Source: Macrophomina tecta | Taxonomy: Eukaryota; Ascomycota; Dothideomycetes; Botryosphaeriales; Botryosphaeriaceae | DNA: 64,000 bases | Direction of reading: 5' to 3' | Assembly: GCA_024180945.1 (NCBI GenBank) | Contig: JAKSGN010000037.1 | Coordinates: forward strand, 563,501 to 627,500 | Shown here: one piece after another, positions 23,101-34,272 of the stretch | Layout of the letters: every line of letters begins with the position of its first letter | How positions within the stretch are numbered: the stretch's first letter is position 1 | The notes under the pieces: generated by a model | The model's database searches: none | What the model was told of the DNA's origin: nothing | The model's input: only the letters and a program-made list of their open reading frames with translations | Position numbers and translations under genes: made by a program

Positions 23101-24454
23101 CACTCGTGCTGGTGGACTTGGTCTTAATCTCCAATCTGCCGATACTGTCATTATCTACGACTCCGACTGGAACCCTCACCAGGATTTGCAGGCGCAGGAT
23201 CGTGCCCATCGTATCGGTCAGAAGAATGAAGTCCGCATCCTCCGTCTCATCAGTTCCAACTCTGTGGAAGAGAAAATCTTGGAACGCGCCAACTTCAAGC
23301 TCGACATGGACGGCAAGGTTATCCAGGCCGGTAAATTCGACAACAAGTCCACCAACGAGGAACGTGATGCGATGCTCAGGATTATGCTTGAGTCTGCCGA
23401 AGCTGCTGAAAACCTTGAGCAAGCTGAGATGGACGACGAGGATCTCAACATGATTATGATGCGTTCCGAAGACGAGCTGTCTGTCTTCCGGGAGATCGAT
23501 GAGCGGCGAGCTAAGGAAGATGAGTTTGGTCCTGACAAAAAATACCCTCGCCTATTTTCCGAGGCCGAATTGCCGGACATCTACGTCAATGATGACACTG
23601 CCATCGTCGAAGAAGTCGAGGAGACTTTCGGTCGCGGGGCTCGTGAAAGGAGATCTGTCAAGTACGATGACGGCCTCACGGAGGAGCAATGGCTGGAAGC
23701 TGTTGACAACGATGATGATACCATCGAGGCAGCGATCGCCCGGAAAGAAGCAGCAAAGGCGCGGCGAGCTGGCAACAAGGACAAACGCGTTCGCGAATTC
23801 GAGACTGTGGAGTCTCCAGCTGTGTCCCGCGAGAGCTCAGAAGAACCACAACCCAAGAAGCGCGGCCGGAAACCTAAGGCTGACAAGCGTAAGGCTGATG
23901 AAGCATCTCTGGATGGCGAAACAACACCTGCGCCTCGCAAGCGTGGTCGTGGTGCAAAGGTCACCGAAACGCTCAGCCCTGAAGATCGCCAAGCGCTGCA
24001 AAAGATCCTCAACAACGTCTATGAGACTCTCAACGACCTGGAAGAGGCACCGGCACCAGGCGAGGATCTTGCACCGCGCGGCATCATCGACCCCTTCATT
24101 CAACTTCCCGACCGGTACGAATACCCTGACTACTATCAGATCATTACCAAGCCTATCTGCATGGACCAGATCAAGAAGAAGATCAACAAGAAGGAGTACC
24201 AGCATACAAGGCAATTCCGGCAAGACATGGGGCTTCTGTGCAACAACTGCCGCACTTACAACGAAGACACGAGTATCCTGTACCAAGATGCCAACCTGAT
24301 AGAGGAGACATGCGTCAATAAACTTAAGGAGGAGACGGAGGAGTACCCGCAGTTCGCGGACTTCGACGATGGTGGCAGCGCGAGCGTGAGACCGTCGACA
24401 GGCCCGGTTTCGAGTGCAGGCACCCCTCTAGCTTCCGGTCCTGGACGCGTGTAG
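20180..24454 (+). CDS. STH1: SNF2-family chromatin-remodelling ATPase (STH1/SNF21 type)
   Basis: Catalytic ATPase of the RSC or SWI/SNF remodelling complex in the nucleus. Two exons, 20180-20284 and 20354-24454 (69 bp intron, branch and tag acceptor good), 1,401 residues, close to Sth1. Order: Gln- and Ala-rich N-terminus; QLQ-like motif (about 165-200, IMTLRAQIAAFKRISRNLPL); HSA helix (about 350-425); helicase N-lobe with Walker A DEMGLGKTIQT (about 582) and DEGH box (about 684), LTGTPLQNN; C-lobe with STRAGGLGLNLQ and QAQDRAHRIGQ; SnAC region (about 1050-1105); AT-hook-like KKRGRKPK and RKRGRG; bromodomain (about 1250-1370) with PDYYQIITKP and the acetyl-lysine-binding Asn in YNED. Its moderate length and single bromodomain favour STH1 over the longer SNF2, but this cannot be decided from one gene. 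Confidence 0.93.
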
Positions 24455-25617
24455 TGCTTACAGTCTGAGGGTTGCAGTCGAAGGGCGCAAGCCCAAGTGT
24501 ACTCGTCTCTCTTCTCTACAAGTTGATTATGATAGACCAATTTTCTTCTCTTCCAAACGTCATCATCATTCATCATCACGATAACAATGGGGAAATCTTT
24601 TTCATGGTCTGGGTCGGGGTTTGTTCGGACAACTCAAACACCACGGAGTTTCACGAGAACGGTCTTCTTGAGGGGTTGCGGGAGGGAGTGGCTGTTGTTA
24701 CTGTTTGTTTTTTCCGGGAATATCTAAGCACACGATATACGGGTTGGGAGACCGACTATTCTCGAACACGAAAGGAAGGCGGCTTACCCTTCAATGTCGT
24801 GTGTTTTAGATTCATTCTTATGGGACATGCCTTTTTTATTTTTCTGTTGAGTTTATTGATTCAGGATTCACGCGGTCAAATGGAGAAAGAATAGCTATCA
24901 TCTTTCCTTCTTTCCATGTAAAACTCGAACCCTTAATCCGATTTTCTCTCTTGAATGTAACTTTTGTTCTCACTCGTGGGGGTTGTGAGATGTTTCCTGG
25001 CAGGTTTACTCACCGATGAGTGAGATATATGGAGATGATAAGTGCATGGGTTTTGGGACTCGGCGACGGAGGGAAGGTAGGATTGGGGAGGGGAGAGAGG
25101 GGAGGTTGAGAGTGATGATATTCTTGTGGTTTAGCACTGGTGAGGCGAAATGTACGGTTCCCTGGCACTTGTGCGGTCCCAGCTTCGCTACATAGTGGAC
25201 ATGTCTTCTCTGAGGATGTTTTTCCCGACATTTCATGCGTAAAAGTCGTGATCTCCAGAAGTAAAATGTGTTTATTGATATACAGACAAGAGAAGGACTA
25301 GCTCTGTTTAGTAGTCATGGACATGAATGATCAATCACTTCTTCAAATTCCCAGATAGGAACAAATTGATGACCTCATGTCAATTCACGCGAGGAAGTGC
25401 TGCAAGTAAAGCACTGCAATGGAATCAGGTCGCACAGGGCCGGAGAGGAAAAGTGAGGTCTTGAGATTTTTTTTGATGGTATTTCACACCTTTGTTCTTA
25501 AGATGGTGATTGGGTTACACGCACGTATTGTAGACTTCAACGGCTACCAAATCATAGCTTGTATATATATATGTGCAAACGAGCGTAAATCTGCCCTACA
25601 CAAACCCATCCACTCAC
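24455..25617. other. Intergenic between STH1 and a convergent disrupted gene
   Basis: About 1.16 kb of AT-richer sequence, probably STH1 3' UTR and spacer. No gene recognised. Confidence 0.55.
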
Positions 25618-27371
25618 TCAGTCAAGCACATTCGTCCACTCCCTCAACAGCTGATCAACTGTATCCGTGCTCGCAACTGGTTCCGCCGCTCGTGAAGAAG
25701 CAGCCAGCTGTCCCCGTCCTCCTCGCTCCCCACCACCCTCAGACCCACGTCTGCGCTTCGTAGGCCGTGTGTCTGGACAAGCAACGACAAAAGCGTCGCG
25801 CAAGACCCCCATTTCGCCGTCTTCCTCCTCGTCCTCCTCTTTCCGCTTGCGGGCCTGCTTCCTCTTCCTCCGCCTCGTTAGGATGGGCTCGGAACTTCCG
25901 TAGCTCGTTTGCCAGTCCTCCTCCTCTTCCTTCTCCCCCTTCCCCCCTTCTTCGCCGCCTCGACCGGGTGGCAAATCCGCGGGCCGGCGACGAGAAGAAG
26001 GTGTCGCGAGCAGTCCATCCGCGACGATGGGCGGGGAAGCCGTTTTTTTGGAACGGACTCAGCGATGTGTTTATCGCTAGGTTCTTCAGGTTGCTCGGAT
26101 TCCGAGCGGGCGCGGGCGGGCGCGCTGGGTAGGCGTCGTTTTCTTCTCCTCCTCCTCCTCCTCCTCCTCCTCCTTCTTCTTCGTCGTCATCGTTCGTATT
26201 TTCGTCTTCATCATGCGGCATGGTCGCTTCGGCAGGAGGCGCACGTTCGTCTGTTTCTAGTGCAGTGTAACAAGGGGGGATGATGGGGGAGAGGGGTGAG
26301 TATAACGGGGGCGACGCGCCGCCGTAGCTGCCGAAGCGCGGCGTCGCCGCGAGGTCCGCGGGAGGAGAGTTGGGCGAGTAGGCCGGAGTCGTGGGTGAGA
26401 AGGGGCAGTCTAAAATAACAGGCTGCGGTGTTGCTGCCGTTGTCGCGGCCCGCGTGTTGTCGTTTGACGAGGATCCACCCGGTGATGCTGTTGTGCTCTT
26501 TCTACGCCTTGGGCTGCGGCCGTCTTCGCTTTTTGGGATTGTCCTGTCGTTGCGCCGATGGCAAGGTGCGCGAGTATCGCGCAGTAGCGTGGCAGGACTG
26601 CGTTCAGGGTTTGTGTGGTATGCGGGAGTAGGCGATGGAGAGAGTATGTTGGTGGTGGTCGTGGGGGCGGGGGGCTGTCGTATTGGAAATGGCGTGCTGC
26701 ATGCGTTCAAGATGGTTGATCAGATCCTGAAGGGCAGTGACGCATGAGTCCAGCTCGGATACTGCGGAGGATCTGTTGCAATCCTTGTGGCTCTGTGGTG
26801 TTTTCCGGATTGTATGGCTTTCCTGATGTAGGTTGATGAACACCCCTTCCGGCCCGCCATCTTGGATGGAGAGCTCTGTACAAAGCATTCGCAGAGCATC
26901 ATCTCTGTCCCGGATCCGGTCTTCTGCCTCCTCGCGTGCCCTGCGGTCGGTGGCAATTTGGTGTGCATGTTGGAGGACGTGCAACAGTAGACTCAGATTG
27001 CTCTTTAGGCTCTCCAAGCCCGCACTCAGAGCTGAGATCTTGGAAGTCTTGAACGGGAAGAGGAATCAGTTTTTTCGGGATTTGGTCAAAGCCTCCTCAA
27101 TGTTCTGGAAAATTTGGATGCATTCATTGAGTGTGTTCTTGGCTGCCGAGACAGCACTTTCCTTGCGCAGGGCTTTGACCTCGGGCCCGTCGAAGACAGT
27201 GCTGACTTCCTGGATGACGGCGGTGGTGAGATCGACTTTTATGGTGATCTCTTGAATTCGCCGGTCCGCTGTCGAGACTGTGGCTATGTAGTCGTAAAGG
27301 TTCCGTGAAAGCTTGAAGCCGAGGTTGGCCACCTCGATCGCTGAAGCGGCGACGCCGAGCCCTTCCGCCAT
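25618..27371 (-). pseudogene. Disrupted gene with fungal STAND-type N-terminal domain
   Basis: The start MAEGLGVAASAIEVANLGF is the opening helix common to fungal N-terminal STAND/helo-like domains (PF17111-like); such domains precede NACHT or occur alone in signalling proteins. Translation runs from 27371 to an in-frame TGA at 27066-27068. The same frame then continues with FLFPFKTSKISALSAGLESL, the expected next helix, to about 26670. There the Pro/Thr-rich continuation is in another frame (a C6/G6 run at 26675-26680 is a likely indel site), and near 25960 it shifts again to a basic tail ending STDTVDQLLREWTNVLD. No NACHT is present, so this is the short adaptor-like class. It could be a pseudogene or carry homopolymer assembly errors; the TGA argues for real decay. 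A CTC repeat (26142-26171) encodes the Gly run in the tail. Confidence 0.65.
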
Positions 27372-27885
27372 GCTCGTTTTAGACGTGGAACAGTGGATGG
27401 TAGCCTTCAGACAATCGACAGGAAAAGTAGCCCTGCAGGCTTTGCTGAGAGATTGACGACCAAGCTCAAATGGACTTCCTCGCCTTTTTTCGGCCCCCGC
27501 ACGTCAGCCACACCGCACGGATCGGATGTAGATTGTGTGCAATGGGACTGGATATCCTGAAAGTCCGCCTGCAAGAATTGATGCCTCGTAAAGGGTTTCA
27601 GTGTGGATTTCTCTTGTAGCACAGGCCTTGGGGTGAGACGTTAATCTGCGCCTGAATTAGTAGAGCATCGACATGGAGCACGCTGAAATGAGCGCTAGAT
27701 TCCCTCCATATATTGTGATACCAACGGTGTTGCAGGTCCATGTACTATTGCAACATCCGAAGACCAGTCAGAACGGGATAAGAATACCATTTCTTGAGAG
27801 CGGAGGCGGACCTTTCTATTGTTGCTTTCTAGATATAGAACTCTCCCGTCATGCTTATTAAAAACCGCTGTCAGTCCTGCTTCGC
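27372..27885. other. Short intergenic stretch
   Basis: 514 bp upstream of the disrupted STAND-type gene and downstream of the small SIM-containing gene. Nothing recognised. Confidence 0.5.
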
Positions 27886-28516
27886 TCAGGCTCTTTCTTG
27901 CTCTTCGGGCGCTCTCTGTTCTTCCCTTGGGTCTTCGACGTTAACACCGTCTATAAGGCCATCGTGCGCTCTTCGTCTCGGCTCCACGCTCGGCGACTCC
28001 GACCCAGAAAGCCTCGCGCTCGATCTCACACCCTCAAATTGAGGTGCAGTAGACGCCAGCCTGTGCTGTCCATCCACGCCGGTGCGGACACCAGCGCTTG
28101 GCAAGTAACGGCGGCCTGCGCCGTCGTGCTGGTCAAAATGGTGACTACGCGCCTCGGGTCCTCCTTCAGGCTCTACGACGAGGCCTCTGCCGGCGACAGC
28201 CGCCGGAGCAGATACTGACTGTACTGCTCCGTCTTCATCATCCGTATCTTGGCAAGGCTGCTGAGAGCTGATTGGTGTGATGCCATTGGGCAGGTCTGTT
28301 ATGTCTATGACTTCCTGTGCGGATTAGCCTCGACCGTACATGCCGTAATGTCATAGGCGCAGAGGGGTGCAGACGTACGATAGTGCGCGCGAAGGAGCTG
28401 TTGTTTGATCCGGCTGGCGCATGGGTGGCGGGCCGTGGGGCTGGATCTGGACGGATGGGGTAGCCGTTCGGCAGCTGTGAAGGTTCGCTCGCTGGATGTT
28501 GTTGGAAGCCAACCAT
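27886..28516 (-). CDS. Hypothetical protein with SUMO-interacting-motif-like VIDIT
   Basis: I recognise no family. Two exons, 28379-28516 and 27886-28314, joined by a clean 64 bp GT-AG intron (gtacgt...cacag, phase 0), give 188 residues. The ATG at 28516 starts MVGFQQHPASEPSQLPNGYP; the protein is hydrophilic, Pro/Ser/Arg/Glu-rich and probably disordered. Directly after the junction stands EVIDITDLPNG: V-I-D-I-T followed by an acid fits the SUMO-interacting motif pattern [VI][VI]x[VI]. The SIZ-type SUMO ligase is 1.7 kb away, so a SUMO link is tempting but only inferred. Being uninterrupted across the intron supports a real gene; lack of any known domain keeps confidence moderate. Confidence 0.5.
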
Positions 28517-28914
28517 GGTGGTGTGGTGATGGTGTTGCAAACCGAGGAAATATTACATGGAAAATGCGGCTTGACAGTATAAGTAGAGGAAAGGCGGCTT
28601 GTTTGGACAGCGTGGCATCAGACAACTGTGGAAAGAGGCTGAACTGGGATTTGGACAGCCAAGATCAATGGTGGCGGTGGCCACGGATGAAGAGATCAGA
28701 ACAACACGGCGTTGCTTAGTAGGGTGGGTTGCATGTCAATAGGAAACGATGGGAAAGACAAGAAGCTAATTTTATTTATACCCCGATGCTCCGATACCGA
28801 TGGAGCGTGCGAGAAAATACCAGAAACCTGAACGCCTTGGGCCCGTCGCAAACTCCATTGCAATGCATTCGCCGTCGATTGTGGGTATCGTGCGTCGCAT
28901 CCCTGCTCAAAACA
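28517..28914. other. Short intergenic stretch, promoter side of the SIM protein
   Basis: 398 bp between the SIM-protein start and the end of the DUF2423 gene; probably holds the former's promoter. No motif recognised. Confidence 0.5.
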
Positions 28915-29563
28915 CTACCGTTTGCCGCCTTTCTTCCCCGCAACAGGTTTCCGTGGGCCGGTGCGGAAGTTCTTGAAGGTAACGGTCGAGGTGGCCTTGC
29001 CGCGCCTCTTCTTCTGAACACGGCCGGTCTTCTTCTTCAGGCTCGACATGGAAGGCTTCGCGCTGTCGACTTCCATAGCTGAGCAACAGAAGCGTTAGCA
29101 GTGGTGTTCAAGAGACTCAAAAGCGCAAACTCAGGTCGCCCAGGGCCGTGAAGCCCACGATGTCGCCCGACAGGCCCAGCAAATGAAAGAAAACGTCTTC
29201 TTCGGGCGTTCTCTGGGAATCGTTGTTGTTCTTGGTGCTAGCGAGGAGAGAGGGTGGAATGGACCAAGAAATGCACTTGGACGAACCTTCTGCCTGGTCG
29301 GCCGGGGCCTTCTCTTGGGCATCGGTGTTCTCGGACTCTGCGGGGAGGTCAGCCGGGATGCGTGGGGGAGCAGGGCGAGCAATGATGGACTGACCATCCT
29401 TCTCGACCTCCATCTCGCTCTTCGGCGGGCGCGGTTGCTGGGCGAGCTCGAGGAGCTTTTGCGACAGGCGCTCGGTGCGGGCAGTCTCGACGGGGCCGAA
29501 GACGCGGGCCTTCAAGGCCTGGTTGTTCGTTTTGCGAACGCTCGAACGGGCTCCCTTGGCCAT
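28915..29563 (-). CDS. DUF2423/UPF0642 (yeast YBL028C-like) nucleolar protein
   Basis: Small basic protein of the family of yeast YBL028C, which associates with pre-60S particles; the molecular role is unclear. Start MAKGARSSVRKTNNQALKAR and VFGPVETARTERLSQKLLEL match the N-terminal DUF2423 domain (PF10338). The C-terminal exon supplies MEVDSAKPSMSSLKKK and a very basic tail with RVQKKRRGKATSTVTFKN. Exons 29287-29563 and 28915-29078 (208 bp intron, donor gttcgt, acceptor gctcag) give 146 residues. The donor is weak but is the only one whose phase joins both conserved halves; a small cryptic exon inside the intron cannot be excluded. It is transcribed away from the SUMO ligase gene. Confidence 0.83.
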
Positions 29564-30191
29564 GGCGGACGGATGTAGCGACGAGCGCGTCGGGCGAAGC
29601 TGCTGGGAGCTGTGTGGGCGTGGAGCTCGCGATTGAGGAGCGGTGGCGTGGGCGCAGTGGAATTTTCGGTGGCGGCGGGCGGAAATCGGGCGGGCCCTGG
29701 CGTCGGTGGCCCGGGCTGGCGGGCGGTGAGAGGGCCAGATTTTACATCAGCCTTGGCGGCCCCAGGCCTGTGCCCTGCGGCGCCCGCGCGCTACCCTCTG
29801 GCCTGCCGACAGCAGCACGCAGCCGGCGACGGCAGCTGTTTCTTGCATGGCGGCGCTGCGGTGCCGTGTAGATCCAGGCCGCCCGCCCACTCCGGGCTGC
29901 ACCGCCGCGGGGCGCGTCCAGCGGGCGGAGGGCGCGCGCAGAATAGTGGCGGCCGGGCGTGGAGCAGCAGTGACCGAACGGGCAACTACGACGTCTGCCC
30001 TTCAACACCAGCTCGCGCGCCTCAGCCATGCCCCGACCTCTTCTCTTCCACCCGCGCCTGCGCACCCCAAAGTCCATGCCTCTGCCACCTCCGCCGCCCA
30101 CACCCCGTTTTTGCACAGCTGCGAGCTGCCGAGCCTTCTCTAGCCCGACCTTGAATCCCGTGCGTTGCCCGCGCCGCGCCACGCCGCCAGC
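29564..30191. promoter_or_regulatory. GC-rich divergent promoter, DUF2423 gene / SIZ1
   Basis: 628 bp of strongly GC-rich sequence between two divergent starts, so it must carry both promoters. No TATA box or known motif recognised. Confidence 0.5.
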
Positions 30192-32292
30192 ATGGCCTCT
30201 GGACAGTCGCTCCAGCAGCAAGCCAGCAGCCTACACCCACGTCTCAAGACCTTGATCAACAATGACTTGAAGGAAATATGCAGGTCCGAAGACCTGCCCG
30301 TCTCTGGCGTCAAGGCCGCCCTGCAGGAGCGCATCATCCAGCGTGAGCCCGCCCTTTCGAGCACCCTTGAGTGAATGCCCGTCCTGATGCGGTCCAGTCT
30401 TGAATCAATTTGTCCAGCGCGGCGACGCAAATGCCATCCAGCGCCTTCGCTATCGCATCTACAACCACGGCCAGACGCCCCCCGCCACGCCTCACCAGCC
30501 CCAGATACCCGACTACCCCGATTCTGTCTCGCCAGTCAATTCCGTCACCTTGCCCAACCACCATCGACCCGCTGCCGTCATGAATCTGCCCCCGCGTCCG
30601 CGTGCCCCTCTCTACCAACGTACGTACAATGCCGCTGTTGCGTCGAGGGTTATGCTGAGCAGGTCATAGCGCGCTTCTCGTTCAAGTCGAGCCCCTTCTA
30701 TGATATAGACGAGGCTTTGGCCCCGACCATAGAGCTGCAGGGTGAGTTGCGCACTCCGGCCATCTGTCGCCCTTGATCCCGTCTGACCTCCTCTAGTCCT
30801 GCCCAATAATCGTACCAGCACATCGGCGTCCGTCCAACTATCAACCGAGGTTGCAGCCCGCTTGAAGGCCGATAGCTCCATGCGGGTGATGCTGTTCTCG
30901 GCCGCCGACCCCGTCCTCGCTCCCTACGCCGCCGCCGATATCGCTTTCCCCCATCAGTTGGAGGTCAGGGTCAACGGTGACGAGGTCAAGTCAAACTTCA
31001 AAGGCCTTAAGAACAAGCCTGGTTCAACGCGGCCGGCGGATATTACGGACCTCGTCCGCAAGATCCCGAACTACAACAATTCGCTCCAGGTTACATATGC
31101 TCTGACGCAGAAGGCAAGTGGTGAAAGGGTAAATCTTCTCACAGGCACACAAGATGCCGGCCAGAAAGGCTTATCCTTATTCTTTTCCGCGGCGGTTATG
31201 TCCATAATAACGCTTTACAGAAATTCCACATGGTCGTGTATCTTGTGCGAAAACATTCGGTCGCCGAACTCTCGCAGCGTATCAGCCAGGTGTTCAGCAA
31301 GGAACGAGTCATTAACGAGAGTATGTTCGGCCATTTTCTCAGAAAGTTAGCATGTCTGACCCTAGCGTAGTGATAAGTCGGGCCAGAGATGAGGATATTG
31401 TGATAGAATCTCAAGTTGTCTCACTCAGGGATCCCGTTGCCGGCATCCGTATAAGTATGCCCTGTCGCTCGACCGTTTGTTCACACAACGAGTGCTTCGA
31501 TGCCATATCCTTCCTCCAGCTGCAGGAGCAGGCTCCTACCTGGAACTGCCCGATCTGCAACAAAACAATCAGCTACGAAGCGCTTGCCGTGGACAGGTAT
31601 GCATGGCCCATCCTTTCCCGTCAAACGCACGCTGACTAGTTCTCAGGTATATGCAAGACGTCCTCGATAAGACTTCCTCATCAACGGACCAGGCACGCCT
31701 CTACCCCGATGGCACGTGGTCGCCAGGCACAGCGGATAAGACGAAGACAGGTGCCACGTCGCTGAATAGGAGCACAAACGGATTTAGCGCGCCACCGCAA
31801 GACGACAGCGATGACGACCTTGTCGAGATAGTAGCGCCTCCGAGCATGAAGAAAGAGGAATCCATGACGCCACTCCACAACGTCAACACACCGCCAGTCT
31901 CTTCTAGAGAACCTTCAGCAGCTTCGGCCGTACCAGGAAGCAACCGCGGGAAGCGCAAGCAGGAAGTCATTGACTTGACACTGAGCGATGATGATGAGCC
32001 TCCTCGGCCAGCCAAGAGGACCAACAGCGCCTACAGTACGCCCAATAGTCTTCCAGATCGTCCTTTCCGTCTGCCTCCCTTGGCCCACAATGCTTACCCC
32101 ACCCATCCGACGGCCCCGGTGACCCCTTCTGATTATCGTCAAGATCAAACTGCTAATCGCCCACCGAGTTCACTAGGCCCTGCAATGGCTTCCCGGCCTA
32201 GGCATTCGGTGAACGGAACCTTTAGCACACCCAATAACCACCATTACTACGACTCAAACCAGCATTGGTACAATTCCAACCGTACCCGCTGA
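30192..32292 (+). CDS. SIZ1: SIZ/PIAS-family SUMO E3 ligase
   Basis: Transfers SUMO from Ubc9 to nuclear substrates. Seven exons: 30192-30342, 30398-30619, 30670-30741, 30797-31113, 31221-31320, 31371-31596 and 31647-32292; 577 residues. SAP domain (about 15-50, LKEICRSEDLPVSGVKAALQ) for DNA binding; PINIT domain (about 127-290, SPFYDI, AFPHQLEVRVNGDEVKSNFK, TRPADITDLVRK); SP-RING (about 300-370, SLRDPVAGIRISMPCRS, CSHNECFD, WNCPICNK) with its Cys/His zinc ligands; then a disordered tail with the SUMO-interacting motif VIDLT at about 470. Intron 4 (31114-31220) uses a GC donor (aag|gcaagt); with it TQK joins KFHMVV as in relatives. Intron 5 ends at 31370 (gcgtag), chosen because earlier AGs break phase or leave fewer than 31 bp. 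Confidence 0.92.
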
Positions 32293-34272
32293 CTTACGCC
32301 CGCAACTCAGCAAGAGGGATCCTGAGCTGCCACGGCTCGTCTCAAAATACCCAGTGTTGGTTCTGTACTGCGGCTTCTTCCTGGGGAGCTCTGTTTACGC
32401 CATTTCAACCTTTCTCGATACGAGCTCCAACAAGCCCTCTTTTATGAAGGCGAATACGCAGGAATATTTCCCGTCCATGTGTGTCTTTTCCAACTTCCGT
32501 CATTTGCTCTCGATTGCACGGCACAGCGCGGTTTTTTTTTTTTTTTTTTTTTTGATACCTTTGCGGGGGAATGGGTATTTTCTTTTCCTCCCTCTTTCTT
32601 GGCAGAGAAAAAAAGGGCTCGGGTTTCTATTCCTCTATTCACTTCCAAGAGATTCCGCGGCATAAGGCTTAAACGGTTGTACTTTTCTTTTCTTTTCTTC
32701 ATTCCCCTATTTTCCAACTCTCCGATCTGTGAAAGAAGAAGACTTCGGCACCCCCGTTTACTCGCCGTAAGGTGGCCTATGTGAATTCACGAACAGGCAG
32801 GGTCAGCGAAGGAAAGCAGGGGTTTATAGGCGAGGCGATATTGAAGAATTTCGAAAAGAAGAAGTAATGGATGGCTTCGGTTCGGACATGTTCTATGAAC
32901 GCTTTCTCTTTTTTGGCGTCTTTTTAAGTGTGGGGGGAATGCGTCCATCAGAGATTTTATAGCTCTTAGATCCTTTCCTTCTCGGAAAGCGGTGTTTGGG
33001 CATGTTCTTTTTGGTGAGTTCGTAAGGTGAAGCGCATTGCTAACCAGCTTGTCTAGAGATATATCAAGATATGTATAGAGCTTCTCCATCGGGTAAATTT
33101 CTTCAATTGTTCTGCTCTGAAACCCTGCCGGGACTCGCAAAGCTCCTTCGGGGCCACTGGATGGGCTTGGTGCCCGATTAAAGCATCCCAGCGCGCCCTC
33201 ACTGTTCACGGGGAGGCGTGCATCCGCCACCCACGATCAAGCAGGAGAGGGGAGGAGGAAGAACAAGGCTGAACGACGGCCACGCGTATGCGGTTCTCCC
33301 TTCAATTCTTTCCCTCCATCGCGCGCCGCCGAACGTTCACGAAGGAGCAGCGAGCCGAAATGGTCATGTAGATTATGCAAAGTCGCCCAATTTGATTACA
33401 AGGTAGGGTGGAAGTATTAAATGCTATATGTACAATCGGGAGAGGAGCGTAGGTAAGAGCGAATGGCGGCTGTCTGCACAAGAAAATGCGCAACAAGCAT
33501 TTTGTTCCCACATGATGCCGAAACGAGAGAGAGAGAAAAAAAAAAAAAAAAAAAAGGGTGTGATTGAAGAGTTTAGAATCACTTCCCTCAATCTCCCAGC
33601 ACGTGAAAAGGAGATGAGACTGGCTGTGGAAAAATTTAGGTCTTATTAGATGAAGAACAGTGGTTTTCTGTCTTTCTCTTCGTAGAAGCAAGTAACAATG
33701 GAGGGAGCACAAGACTATGCTCTCTGCTCCATTAGCTTTTGGAACTTTTCGTCTTTTGTCCCTTTTGGTTTTCGGTTTTCCCCAAACCGCCGTCTTTTGG
33801 AAAAATAAAGTCCGGAATCGGCTGCGCGAATGATGAGAGCATCCCATCGACGTTGGCAAGCCTCCTGTCTCTCTTCCGCCCCGGTAACAGAGTGGAAAAG
33901 AGAAATAGAAAGATTAAAGGGCTAATTAGGGGTATATCTCCATCGTTCCATGAGGGAGGTTTCGTGAGCCGTATCCACCCAGCAGACAACTTGGTGAAAA
34001 AGCTCTCAAATGCTTATCCTCTTCAATTGCCCGCGCATCAAACAAAACGGCCCCAACCCAATTCCCCAAAATGGTCGTAAGTCATCAACTCTCTCAGAAA
34101 AACCGTAGGAATTACAAGGTATAAATATGCCGAATCAGGTGTTGGAGCAGATGCGTAGGCAAAGCTGAAAAAGAAAAGCTTTTTTTTTCTTCGGGGCTCG
34201 GGGGACGGTGGGGTGCAATATGACCATGCGCCGGCCCGCGCACGTCTCCCGGGCCCGGGTTGCGACGGGCAC
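32293..34272. other. Convergent 3' intergenic, SIZ1/ERG3
   Basis: Two kilobases between converging genes, with T22 (32532-32553) and A20 (33536-33555) homopolymers. Both 3' UTRs probably lie here; no gene recognised. Confidence 0.55.
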
